Positions 57,204 through 64,000 of a stretch of 64,000 bases of DNA are shown one piece after another. A program made the position numbers and the translations under genes. The DNA is from Rubellimicrobium thermophilum DSM 16684 (GTDB lineage: Bacteria; Pseudomonadota; Alphaproteobacteria; Rhodobacterales; Rhodobacteraceae): the NCBI RefSeq assembly GCF_000442315.1, contig NZ_KE557318.1, positions 113,641 to 177,640 of the forward strand, given 5' to 3'. The notes below the pieces were generated by a model. That model searched no databases and had not been told where the DNA came from. It was given only the letters and a program-made list of their open reading frames with translations. How positions within the stretch are numbered: position 1 is the stretch's first letter; each line of letters opens with the position of its first letter.

Positions 57204-58172
57204 CTATTGCGAAAGGTAGCGGGCGATGGTGGCGACTTCGTCCTTGCAACCGAAGGCCAGGGGCGTGTTCTCGTGATGGGTGGCGGGCAAGCGGTCGAGG
57301 ATCGTGGCCAGCCCGTCGGTCGCCGCCCCCCCGGCCTGTTCGATCAGGAAGGCGATGGGGCAGGCCTCGTAGATCGTGCGCAGGCGGCCGTTCTGATAGC
57401 CCTCGCGCCGGTCGGCGGGGTAAATGAAGCAGCCGCCCAGCAGCAGGATGCGGTGCAGCTCGCCCACCGCGGCGGCGAGCCAGCGCATGTTGAAGTCGCG
57501 CCCTCTCGGGCCTTCCTTGCCAAGCCGAAGGTCGCGCGCCCAAGCCTGCAGGCCGGGATGCCAGTGCCTTTCGTTCGATGCGTTCCAGGCGATAGTTTTG
57601 GCCTTTTCGGGCAAGCGCAGGTTTTCGTGGGTCAGCCGGAAGCGACCCGTCGAGGGTTCCAGCGTGGCGATATGGGTGCCCTGACCGATGGAAAAGCCAA
57701 AATCGCAGGAATGGCCGAAAGAGGCATAACCGGCGGCCACGATACTGCGGCCGGTGCGCAGAAAGCCTTCGGGTGCGGCGGGCAGGACGGTGAACAGAAG
57801 GCCCAGCGGCGAGCCGATGCCGATGGAACCCGAGCCGTCGATCGGGTCGATCGCCACATCGAAGGCACCACCGGGGTTGAGGGTGATGACCGCCTCGGCC
57901 TCCTCGGACAGCACGCGGCCGACGCCCGCCGCGCGCAAGGCGGCAAGCATGTGCTCATGCGCGCCCACATCCAGCGCCTTCTGTTTGTCGCCCGAGTCGT
58001 TCACGCCCACGATGGCCGTGGGGTCGCCGCAGATGCGCCCCTCGGCCAGCCTTGCAGCAAGTTGTGGCACCGCCCGGGCGACGGCAAGGACGATGCCGCC
58101 CGCGCCGTCGCCGGGCAAATATTCCTCTAGCAGCGTGCCGGTCGGCGCGCCGTCGTTCGGCAAGCGCAGCAT
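57204..58172 (-). CDS. cbbF: Class I fructose-1,6-/sedoheptulose-1,7-bisphosphatase (CbbF-type)
   Basis: 322 residues, the length of class I FBPases. Metal and phosphate motifs: '[11 protein letters not shown]', '[19 protein letters not shown]' and the C-terminal '[20 protein letters not shown]' with '[15 protein letters not shown]'. CbbF-type enzymes of autotrophic bacteria often hydrolyse both FBP and SBP. Eight bases after it lies the aldolase start; ten bases before it ends rpiB. No RuBisCO or phosphoribulokinase gene is visible, so CO2 fixation is not its evident purpose here. Confidence 0.9.
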   Translation of the reverse strand: MLRLPNDGAPTGTLLEEYLPGDGAGGIVLAVARAVPQLAARLAEGRICGDPTAIVGVNDSGDKQKALDVGAHEHMLAALRAAGVGRVLSEEAEAVITLNPGGAFDVAIDPIDGSGSIGIGSPLGLLFTVLPAAPEGFLRTGRSIVAAGYASFGHSCDFGFSIGQGTHIATLEPSTGRFRLTHENLRLPEKAKTIAWNASNERHWHPGLQAWARDLRLGKEGPRGRDFNMRWLAAAVGELHRILLLGGCFIYPADRREGYQNGRLRTIYEACPIAFLIEQAGGAATDGLATILDRLPATHHENTPLAFGCKDEVATIARYLSQ

Positions 58173-58181
58173 GGGAAGCTC

Positions 58182-58643
58182 TCAGGCCTTGTTGTATTTG
58201 GCGTCCACCGCGTCGATGGCGGCCACATTGCCAGCGGATTTTCCGGCGGTGTCGAAGTTCATCGTCTGGGCCAGCCAGGCGTCGGCGATCGCCTTGGCCA
58301 GTTCCGGGCCGATGACCCGTGCGCCCATGGTGATGATCTGGGCATTGTTCGACAGCGCCGCGCGTTCGGCGGAATAGGTGTCATGGGTCAGCGCGGCGCG
58401 AATGCCCGGCACCTTATTGGCCGCGATGCAGACGCCGATGCCGGTGCCGCAAACCAGGATCGCGCGGTCATACTTGCCGGCCTTTACCTCGTTCGCCACC
58501 CGCTCCGACAGGTTGGCATAGAACGGATCCAGCGCATCGCCGATGCGGCTGACCTCGGTCACGTCGTGCTTGCCCTTCAGATGCTCGGCCAGGATTTTGG
58601 CCAGTCCTTCACCCGCAGAATCGCCCCCGATTGCCAGTTTCAT
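58182..58643 (-). CDS. eryI: RpiB/LacAB-family isomerase, EryI-like (D-erythrulose-4-phosphate isomerase)
   Basis: 153 residues from ATG 58643, which has GAGGG about eight bases upstream; ATG 58649 is possible. The family core '[26 protein letters not shown]' carries the catalytic Cys, and '[26 protein letters not shown]' completes the site. RpiB proteins isomerise ribose 5-phosphate; the EryI branch converts D-erythrulose 4-phosphate to D-erythrose 4-phosphate. Pairing with the EryH-like gene directly upstream favours EryI. Confidence 0.87.
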   Translation of the reverse strand: MKLAIGGDSAGEGLAKILAEHLKGKHDVTEVSRIGDALDPFYANLSERVANEVKAGKYDRAILVCGTGIGVCIAANKVPGIRAALTHDTYSAERAALSNNAQIITMGARVIGPELAKAIADAWLAQTMNFDTAGKSAGNVAAIDAVDAKYNKA

Positions 58644-58653
58644 AGTCATTCCC

Positions 58654-59406
58654 TCACAGTTTGGCGGCGCAGCGGCCGAGAATGTCGAGATAGACCGCGA
58701 CATCCCAGGCCGAGCGGCCGATGAAAAGCCCGTCGATATGCGGGCAAGAGATGAGTTCCGCGCAGTTCTGCGGATTGACCGAACCGCCGTAGAGGCAGGG
58801 GATGCGGCGTCCCAGCACGTCCGTTGCCACCGCGATGATCTCGGCCTGACGCGCATCGGCATAATCGCTGGTCGCCGGGATTCCGTTCACGCCGATGGCC
58901 CAGACAGGTTCATAGGCCAGAAGGATTTGCGCCTGCTTCTGCGTCCCGGTCAGCTTCGACAGCGCGCCCCTGACCTGGGTTTCCAGCACCTCGGCCGCCC
59001 GGCCTGCCTGCCGTTCCTCCAGCGTTTCGCCGATGCAGATCAGCGGGATCAGCCCGTGGCGGACTGCGGCTTCGGTTTTCAGGCCCACGGTTTCGTCGGT
59101 CTCGCCGAAATGCTCGCGCCGTTCGGAATGGCCAAGTTCCACGATGTCCAGCCCGCAGTCTGTCAGCATCACGGGGCTGATCTCGCCCGTCCAGGCGCCC
59201 GCGTCGGCCCAATGCATGTTCTGCGCCCCAACCTTGACCCGCGTGCCAGCCAGCATCGCCTTGACCTCGCGGACGGCGGTAAAGGGGGGGATGACAAAGG
59301 GCTGGATGCGCGGGTCGAAGGTCGCGGCCAAAAGCCCGTCGGCAAAGGCGCGGGCCTCGGCCAAGGTCTTGTTCATCTTCCAGCTTGTGCCGATCCAATG
59401 CGTCAT
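58654..59406 (-). CDS. eryH: TpiA2/EryH-like triose-phosphate-isomerase-family isomerase
   Basis: 250 residues. The TIM active site is recognisable: K10 ('GTSWKMNKT'), H93 ('ELGHSERR') and E166 ('AYEPVWAIG'). The Asn that precedes the Lys by two in normal TIM (NWK) is Ser here (S8-W-K), as in the TpiA2/EryH/LerI branch acting on C4 ketose phosphates. Its ATG overlaps the DeoR stop and it precedes the EryI-like gene, the order known from rhizobial and Brucella erythritol loci. Confidence 0.88.
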   Translation of the reverse strand: MTHWIGTSWKMNKTLAEARAFADGLLAATFDPRIQPFVIPPFTAVREVKAMLAGTRVKVGAQNMHWADAGAWTGEISPVMLTDCGLDIVELGHSERREHFGETDETVGLKTEAAVRHGLIPLICIGETLEERQAGRAAEVLETQVRGALSKLTGTQKQAQILLAYEPVWAIGVNGIPATSDYADARQAEIIAVATDVLGRRIPCLYGGSVNPQNCAELISCPHIDGLFIGRSAWDVAVYLDILGRCAAKL

Positions 59407-60173
59407 GTGTCGTCCCTTGCGATGGTAAGCCTGATGCCCGCCCGGTCCATTGCGGCGCGGTCTTCCGGCGCGGGGGCGGCATCGGTGATGATGGCGTCGA
59501 ATTCGGTCAGGTCGGCCAGAACATGCAGGGCGGACCGGCCGAAACGCTTGTGATTGATCAGAAGGCAGGACTGGGCGGCGGCATTCATCATCGCGCGCTT
59601 GGTGCGCACCACCTCGTCATCCATATGGAAGGCACGGCAACCCGCGACCGCAGGGGTCGAGATAAAGGCAAGATCCGCACGCAGCCGCGACAGCGCGCCT
59701 TCGGTCACCACGCCGAAAAATGCGTTGTATTTCGGGCGAAAAATGCCGCCAAGCGCGATGAGCGTGATGCCGGGTTCGTTCCGCAGCACGTCCATCACGG
59801 CGCCGTTGTTGGTAATCACCGTTAGGGGCCGCTTTTCGACCAGCGTCGAGCCCAGCAGTGCCGCCATCGACCCGTCGTTGACCAGCACGGTCATGCCGGG
59901 CTCCACTAGTTCCGCCGCCGCGCGGGCCATCCGCGCCTTGGCCTCGGCGTCCTGCATGGCACGGATGCGGAAGTCGCTTTCGAACTGGGTGCCGGATTCC
60001 ACCGTCGCCCCGCCGCGAATCTTGCGCAACAGGCCTGCGGCCTCCAGGTGGTCCAGGTCGCGGTGAATCGTCATCTTTGAGACCGAGAAGCGGTCTGCCA
60101 GGTCGTCAAGGTCCACGGCGCGAGCCGTGACCAGAAGATCCATGATCGCTTGCCTGCGCTCCTCGCGCTTCAC
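59403..60173 (-). CDS. DeoR-family transcriptional regulator (EryR-like)
   Basis: 256 residues from GTG 60173, which follows GGAGGG by five bases; an upstream ATG at 60218 lacks such a site. HTH 'AVDLDDLADRFSVSKMTIHRDLDHLEAAGLL' lies near 20-50 and the sugar-phosphate-sensing domain has 'VNDGSMAALLGSTL' and 'ITNNGAVMDVL'. It heads the eryHI-cbbFA-dhaKL operon and faces transketolase. TGTGAT repeats in the gap are probable binding sites. A C4 sugar phosphate is the likely effector. Confidence 0.88.
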   Translation of the reverse strand: MKREERRQAIMDLLVTARAVDLDDLADRFSVSKMTIHRDLDHLEAAGLLRKIRGGATVESGTQFESDFRIRAMQDAEAKARMARAAAELVEPGMTVLVNDGSMAALLGSTLVEKRPLTVITNNGAVMDVLRNEPGITLIALGGIFRPKYNAFFGVVTEGALSRLRADLAFISTPAVAGCRAFHMDDEVVRTKRAMMNAAAQSCLLINHKRFGRSALHVLADLTEFDAIITDAAPAPEDRAAMDRAGIRLTIARDDT

Positions 60174-60231
60174 GATTCCCTCCGTTCTTGGCGCTGAGAT
60201 AACACAAATCGGCCTCATTGCAACATATTTT

Positions 60232-60258
60232 TGTGATTTTGTGATCTCGTAATGTGAT
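60232..60258. promoter_or_regulatory. TGTGAT direct repeats, candidate DeoR operator
   Basis: Three TGTGAT copies in the same direction, at 60232-60237, 60240-60245 and 60253-60258, in an AT-rich stretch of the divergent DeoR/transketolase gap (60174-60316). Direct repeats are a common operator form for DeoR/GlpR regulators. Confidence 0.55.
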
Positions 60259-60316
60259 TTTTATTGAGATGTAACAGAAACTGCGTTATTTGCGGCACGA
60301 ACATCGAAGGACGATC

Positions 60317-62325
60317 ATGACGGAGGCCCCGCAAATCGCCGTCAAGGCGGCGCTCGATCCGCAGAACTTCGTGTTGGCAACTGCCTCCGGGCGCTGGCCA
60401 TCGACGCGGTCGAGGCGGCGAAATCCGGCCACCCGGGCGCGCCGACGGGCATGGCGGATGCGGCGGCGGTGCTGTTTTCGCGCCATCTGAAGTTCGACGC
60501 GGCAAACCCCGACTGGCCCGACCGCGACCGTTTCGTGCTGTCGAACGGCCACGCCTCGATGCTGCTTTACGCGCTGCTGCACCTGACCGGGTACGAGGAC
60601 ATGACGCTCGAGCAGCTGCGGAATTTCCGCCAGTGGGGCGCGATCACGGCAGGTCATCCCGAATACGGCCATGCCAAGGGGGTCGAGACGACGACCGGCC
60701 CGCTGGGGCAAGGGCTGGCGACGGCGGTCGGCATGGCGCTGGCCGAACGGCGCCTGGCGGCCGAATTCGGGGCGGATATCGTGGATCACCACACCTATGT
60801 CTTTCTGGGCGATGGCTGCCTGCAGGAAGGCATCGGGCAAGAGGCGATCAGCCTGGCCGGGCATCTGGGGCTGGGCAAGCTGATCGTGCTTTACGACGAT
60901 AACGCCATTACCATCGACGGGCCGACCTCGGTCAGCTTTTCCGAGGATGTGCCGGCACGGTTCCGGGCCTGCGGCTGGCATGTGCAGTCCTGCGACGGGC
61001 ACGACGGCCGCGCGCTGGACGCGGCGATCGCGGCGGCAAAGGCGGAAACCGGGAAACCCTCGCTGATCGCGATGAAAACGGTGATCGGCTTCGGCTCTCC
61101 GAACAAGGCGGGAACATATGCGGTGCATGGCGCGCCCCTGGGCCCCGAGGAGGCGGCGGCGACCAAGGCGGCGCTGGGATGGACGTCGGCGCCGTTCGAG
61201 ATCCCGGCAGAGCTTCTGGCCGAATGGCGCCGGATCGGCGCGCGCGGGGCCGAGGTGCGCAAGGACTGGCAGGCGCGGCTTGCCGCCCATCCCGCGCGGG
61301 ACGAATTCCTGCGCCGCCTGTCGGGCGAGCTGCCGAAGGGCTACGATGCCGCCCTGGCCGAGGCGCGCGCGGCGCTTTTCGCCGCGCCGAAAAAGGCCGC
61401 GACGCGCAAGGCCAGCCAGATGGCGCTAGAGGCGCTGACCGCGGCAGTGCCCGAGATGATCGGCGGGTCGGCCGACCTGACCGGGTCGAACCTGACCAGG
61501 GTCAAGGCGGTGGACAGCCAGTTCACGCGTGAGGCTCCGGGCCGCTACATCGGCTATGGCGTGCGCGAATTCGGCATGGCAGCGGCGATGAACGGACTTT
61601 CGCTGCATGGCGGGTTCATCCCCTATGGCGGGACATTCCTCGTATTCAGCGACTATTGCCGCAACGCGATCCGCCTTTCGGCGCTGATGGGGGTGGGGAC
61701 GATCTATGTGATGACGCATGACTCGATCGGTCTGGGCGAGGACGGACCCACGCACCAGCCCATCGAACACCTGGCGTCCTTGCGCGCGATCCCCGGCCTG
61801 ACCGTGCTGCGCCCAGCCGATACGGTGGAAACGCTCGAGGCCTGGGACATCGCGATCCGTAACCGCAAGCGGCCGACATTGCTGGCCCTGTCGCGGCAGG
61901 ACGTGCCGCAGCTGCGGCTGGAGGCAAGTGACGAGAACCTGACCGCGAAGGGAGCTTACATCATCCGCCGGTTCAAGGCCGACCGCGACGTGACGCTGAT
62001 CGCCACCGGGACCGAGGTGGCACTGGCCATCGAGGCGGCCCAGGCGCTGGAGGCGGAAGGCTATGGCGTGGCGGTGGTTTCGATGCCGGCCTGGGATCTG
62101 TTCGACGCGCAACCGCAAGCCTATCGCGACGAAGTGCTGGGAACGGCGCCCCGCATCGCCATCGAGGCGGCGGGCAAGTTCGGCTGGACGCGCTATGTCG
62201 CAAGCGAAGCGGACGTGATCGGGATGCCGGGCTTTGGCGCTTCGGCCCCGGCCGAGCGGCTGTATCAGGAATTCGGCATCACAAAGGCCGCGATCATCGC
62301 CCGGGCAAAGGCGCTGGTGGACTGA
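60317..62325 (+). pseudogene. cbbT: Transketolase (CbbT/TktA type), single-base frameshift near the N-terminus
   Basis: About 669 residues after repair, full length for transketolase. The thiamine diphosphate site is complete once joined: '[20 protein letters not shown]' (N-terminal His), '[21 protein letters not shown]', '[15 protein letters not shown]'-like '[14 protein letters not shown]' and '[12 protein letters not shown]'. ATG 60317 reads '[21 protein letters not shown]' and the frame must change at about 60376-60381 (one base missing). ATG 60451 would drop essential residues. It could pass two-carbon units between S7P, E4P and pentose phosphates. Confidence 0.87.
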
Positions 62326-62335
62326 CCGACGCTCG

Positions 62336-62383
62336 CCCCCTTCGGGCACCCGCGCGAAAGCGCCGAGGCAAGCCCGAAGGGGG
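62336..62383. terminator. Bidirectional hairpin between transketolase and eryD
   Basis: CCCCCTTCGGG (62336-62346) and CCCGAAGGGGG (62373-62383) form a perfect 11-bp stem around a 26-base loop, in the 76-base gap between two converging stops. Confidence 0.65.
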
Positions 62384-62401
62384 GGACGGGGACAGTTCCG
62401 A

Positions 62402-63352
62402 TCAGGCCAGAAGGGCGCGGGCCGTCGCCTCGTCGGTGATAAGGCCGGTCAGCCACGCGCTTTCCAGGACGGCGCGAATGGCGGCGACCTTGCCCTTGCC
62501 TCCGGCGATGGCGACCGTGCGCGCACTGCGCGAACTATCCGGGCCGACCGCCAGAAGCCGCGCGCTCAGCGCCGTCACCAGCACCCGACCGCGCGCATCG
62601 AAGAAATTGCCCAGCATCTCGCCCACCCCGCCGGCACGGGTGATTTCGGCGATCTCGGCGGGCAGGATCATGCCAGAAGATACCAGCTGCGCGCTTTCGT
62701 CTGCGGTGCCGATGCCGACGACCTTCAACGCGGCGCTGCGCGACATGTCGAAGATTTCCTGCACGCCGGGCTGGGCCAGCAGCACCATGCGGTCCTCGGC
62801 GGAATTGGCAAAGAAAGGCACCGGCAGCACGAAGGCCTGTGCGCCGGTCTTGGCAGCCAGGCTGTGCATGACGTCATGCGGGTTGGCGGCATAGTGCCGG
62901 GTAAGGCCACCAAGAAGCGAGACGAAGCGCACCGACCCGGCGTTGAAGCGCGGCATGGCGTCGATGGCGGCCGCCAGCGTCCGGCCATGGCCAAGACCGA
63001 TCGTGCCATGGCCGCCATGCTCGATCTCGCGCCGCAGGAAATTCGCGCCGGCCACGCCAAGGGCGCGCAGCGGCAGGCCCTCTTCCCCGAGGTCGGGCGC
63101 CACGACGGCCTGATCCAGGCCGAAACGGCGGCAAAGCGCGTCCTCAAGTATCACGCATTCGACCATCGGCCCATCGACGGAGACCTTGACCAGTCCCGCA
63201 TCGACCGCCCGCGCGATCAGCCGGTGCGCCTTGACCGAGGGCAGGCCCAGCCGTTTCGCCACCGCCGCCTGCGTCAGTCCGCCGACGAAATGCAGCCAGG
63301 CCGCGCGGACGGCCAGGCTGATTTCGGGGTCGGTCTCGATGGGGCTGGGCAT
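62402..63352 (-). CDS. eryD: SorC/DeoR-family sugar-binding regulator, EryD-like
   Basis: 316 residues: HTH 'GGLTQAAVAKRLGLPSVKAHRLIARAVDAGLV' at about 24-54, then the SorC sugar-phosphate-binding domain ('GHGRTLAAAIDAMPRFNAGSVRFVSLLGG', 'IGTADESAQLVSSGM', 'VAIAGGKGKVAAIRAVLESAWLTGLITD' across 280-310). In Brucella EryD represses the erythritol operon and erythritol relieves it. It starts nine bases after eryC, the Brucella eryC-eryD order. Confidence 0.88.
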   Translation of the reverse strand: MPSPIETDPEISLAVRAAWLHFVGGLTQAAVAKRLGLPSVKAHRLIARAVDAGLVKVSVDGPMVECVILEDALCRRFGLDQAVVAPDLGEEGLPLRALGVAGANFLRREIEHGGHGTIGLGHGRTLAAAIDAMPRFNAGSVRFVSLLGGLTRHYAANPHDVMHSLAAKTGAQAFVLPVPFFANSAEDRMVLLAQPGVQEIFDMSRSAALKVVGIGTADESAQLVSSGMILPAEIAEITRAGGVGEMLGNFFDARGRVLVTALSARLLAVGPDSSRSARTVAIAGGKGKVAAIRAVLESAWLTGLITDEATARALLA

Positions 63353-63361
63353 TGCGGTTCT

Positions 63362-64000
63362 TCAGATGTGCAGGTCTTGAACCCCGCTGTCGATATGCGG
63401 CGCCCAGAAGGCCACGCTTTCGGCGATCTGCGCAATGACCTGGCGGTCGTTCGGCTCGCGTTCCTTGAAGGACAGTTCCAGGCAGATTTCATTGTCGACC
63501 GCGCCACCTTCGGCAAAGGCGCGCAGCAATGGTTCGGGCTGGATGCTTCCCTTGGCGTTGAAGGCGGCGGTAAAGGGCCGGTGGCCGGACTTGTCCATCA
63601 TCGATTGCTTGATGTGGATGATGGGGGAAACCCTCGGCACCGCCCGCGCCCAGGCATAGGGATCGGTGTCGTCAGGATTGGGGCTGGTCACGTCGCCATG
63701 GTCGATATCGGCCATCATCCACATCGGCACAGCCATATTGGCAGCGGTCAGCCGGTCCTGCAGGGCCATGCAGGCGGCGATGGTCTCGCCGAATTCGCGG
63801 CCCACGCTCATCGGTTCCCAAAAGACATAGGACAGGCCCGCCGCCTTGGCATGTTCGGCGACCTCGGCCCAGCAGTCGATGGCCGTCTGTATCAGCGCCT
63901 CGCGGCGCACGGGGTCGTCGAAATCCTTGTAGGTGAAGATGGCGAATTGGGTGCCGACCGACTGCCCGCCAAGTTCGGCGATGATGTCGGCGAAGGTCTT
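63362..64000 (-). CDS. eryC: EryC-like C4 sugar-phosphate racemase/isomerase, N-terminus beyond window
   Basis: The last 212 residues of an AP-endonuclease-2-type TIM-barrel protein; the reading frame is open to the window edge and the start lies outside. Visible parts are 'GGQSVGTQFAIFTYKDFDDP', 'YVFWEPMSVGREFGETIAAC', 'MMADIDHGDVT', 'IHIKQSMMDKSGHRPFTAAF' and 'EICLELSFKEREPND', with the Glu/Asp/His/Glu metal ligands of the fold. EryC in Brucella acts on a C4 ketose phosphate between EryB and EryI. Upstream genes (eryA/eryB, transporter) are expected beyond 64000. Confidence 0.83.
   Translation of the reverse strand, partial: KTFADIIAELGGQSVGTQFAIFTYKDFDDPVRREALIQTAIDCWAEVAEHAKAAGLSYVFWEPMSVGREFGETIAACMALQDRLTAANMAVPMWMMADIDHGDVTSPNPDDTDPYAWARAVPRVSPIIHIKQSMMDKSGHRPFTAAFNAKGSIQPEPLLRAFAEGGAVDNEICLELSFKEREPNDRQVIAQIAESVAFWAPHIDSGVQDLHI

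Noticed and set aside
57207-58130. Plus-strand open frame opposite cbbF
   Set aside because: Antisense shadow; the minus-strand frame carries the full FBPase motifs.
54496-58172. Calvin-cycle CO2-fixation operon
   Set aside because: cbbF, cbbA and transketolase are present, but RuBisCO, phosphoribulokinase and CbbR are not, while eryC/D/H/I and dhaKL are. The context is C4-polyol use.
60451-60453. ATG at 60451 as the transketolase start
   Set aside because: It omits the conserved N-terminal SGHPG region with its active-site His, which is present just upstream in the same frame. A frameshift near 60378 is the better explanation.

Overview
The window is GC-rich DNA from an alphaproteobacterium, most likely a member of the Rhodobacteraceae/Paracoccaceae (Paracoccus- or Rhodobacter-like). 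This is inferred from the composition, tightly ATGA-overlapped operons, the NasTS-regulated nitrate assimilation operon, the hmu heme locus with its own exbB/exbD/tonB, and Calvin-type cbb isoenzymes. No rRNA gene or replication origin is visible.

Layout. (1) 1-7.9 kb: a sugar-acid module with an enolase-superfamily dehydratase cut by the window edge, an SDR, a DenD-like dehydrogenase, a GntR-type LacI repressor, a divergent DctQMP TRAP transporter, and a DMT-family permease. (2) 7.9-15.2 kb: a LacI repressor with twin operators, divergent from an operon of a Gfo/Idh/MocA oxidoreductase, a sugar-phosphate isomerase/epimerase and a MalEFGK-type ABC importer. (3) 15.2-27.7 kb, minus strand: nitrate assimilation in the order nasT-nasS-leader-nrtABD-nirB-nirD-nasA-trpD2-like-cysG; the leader holds a hexaloop hairpin that fits the target of the ANTAR protein NasT. 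(4) 27.8-32.6 kb: alcohol dehydrogenase, MFS efflux pump, aldo/keto reductase and cupin, divergent from a LysR regulator. (5) 32.7-41.7 kb: heme acquisition, hmuSTUV divergent from hmuR-(small secreted protein)-exbB-exbD-exbD-tonB. (6) 41.8-50.7 kb: arabinofuranoside utilisation, with an ABC importer, an ArsR-type regulator and cytoplasmic GH51 and GH127 enzymes. (7) 50.9-54.5 kb: tRNA-Ser(GCU) followed by decayed mobile DNA (IS630, IS5, a capsid-gene remnant, an IS5 tail). (8) 54.5-64 kb: a C4-polyol (erythritol-type) cluster: dhaL, dhaK, class II aldolase, class I FBPase/SBPase, rpiB/eryI, tpiA2/eryH, a DeoR regulator, transketolase, eryD and partial eryC.

Region 8 is the most interesting. 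The ery isomerases should give D-erythrose 4-phosphate. Aldolase, bisphosphatase and transketolase of Calvin type beside them could carry E4P + DHAP through sedoheptulose 1,7-bisphosphate to S7P and then pentose phosphates. This is inference from gene content.

Caution about the sequence. At least nine otherwise well-conserved genes (SDR, sugar-binding protein, nasA, nirB, nasS, aldo/keto reductase, hmuU, hmuR, transketolase) are each broken by one single-base indel, several inside G/C homopolymers. Adding or removing one base restores full-length proteins. Uncorrected sequencing or assembly error explains this better than decay, so the 'pseudogene' labels outside 51-54.5 kb describe the sequence as given, not necessarily the cell.
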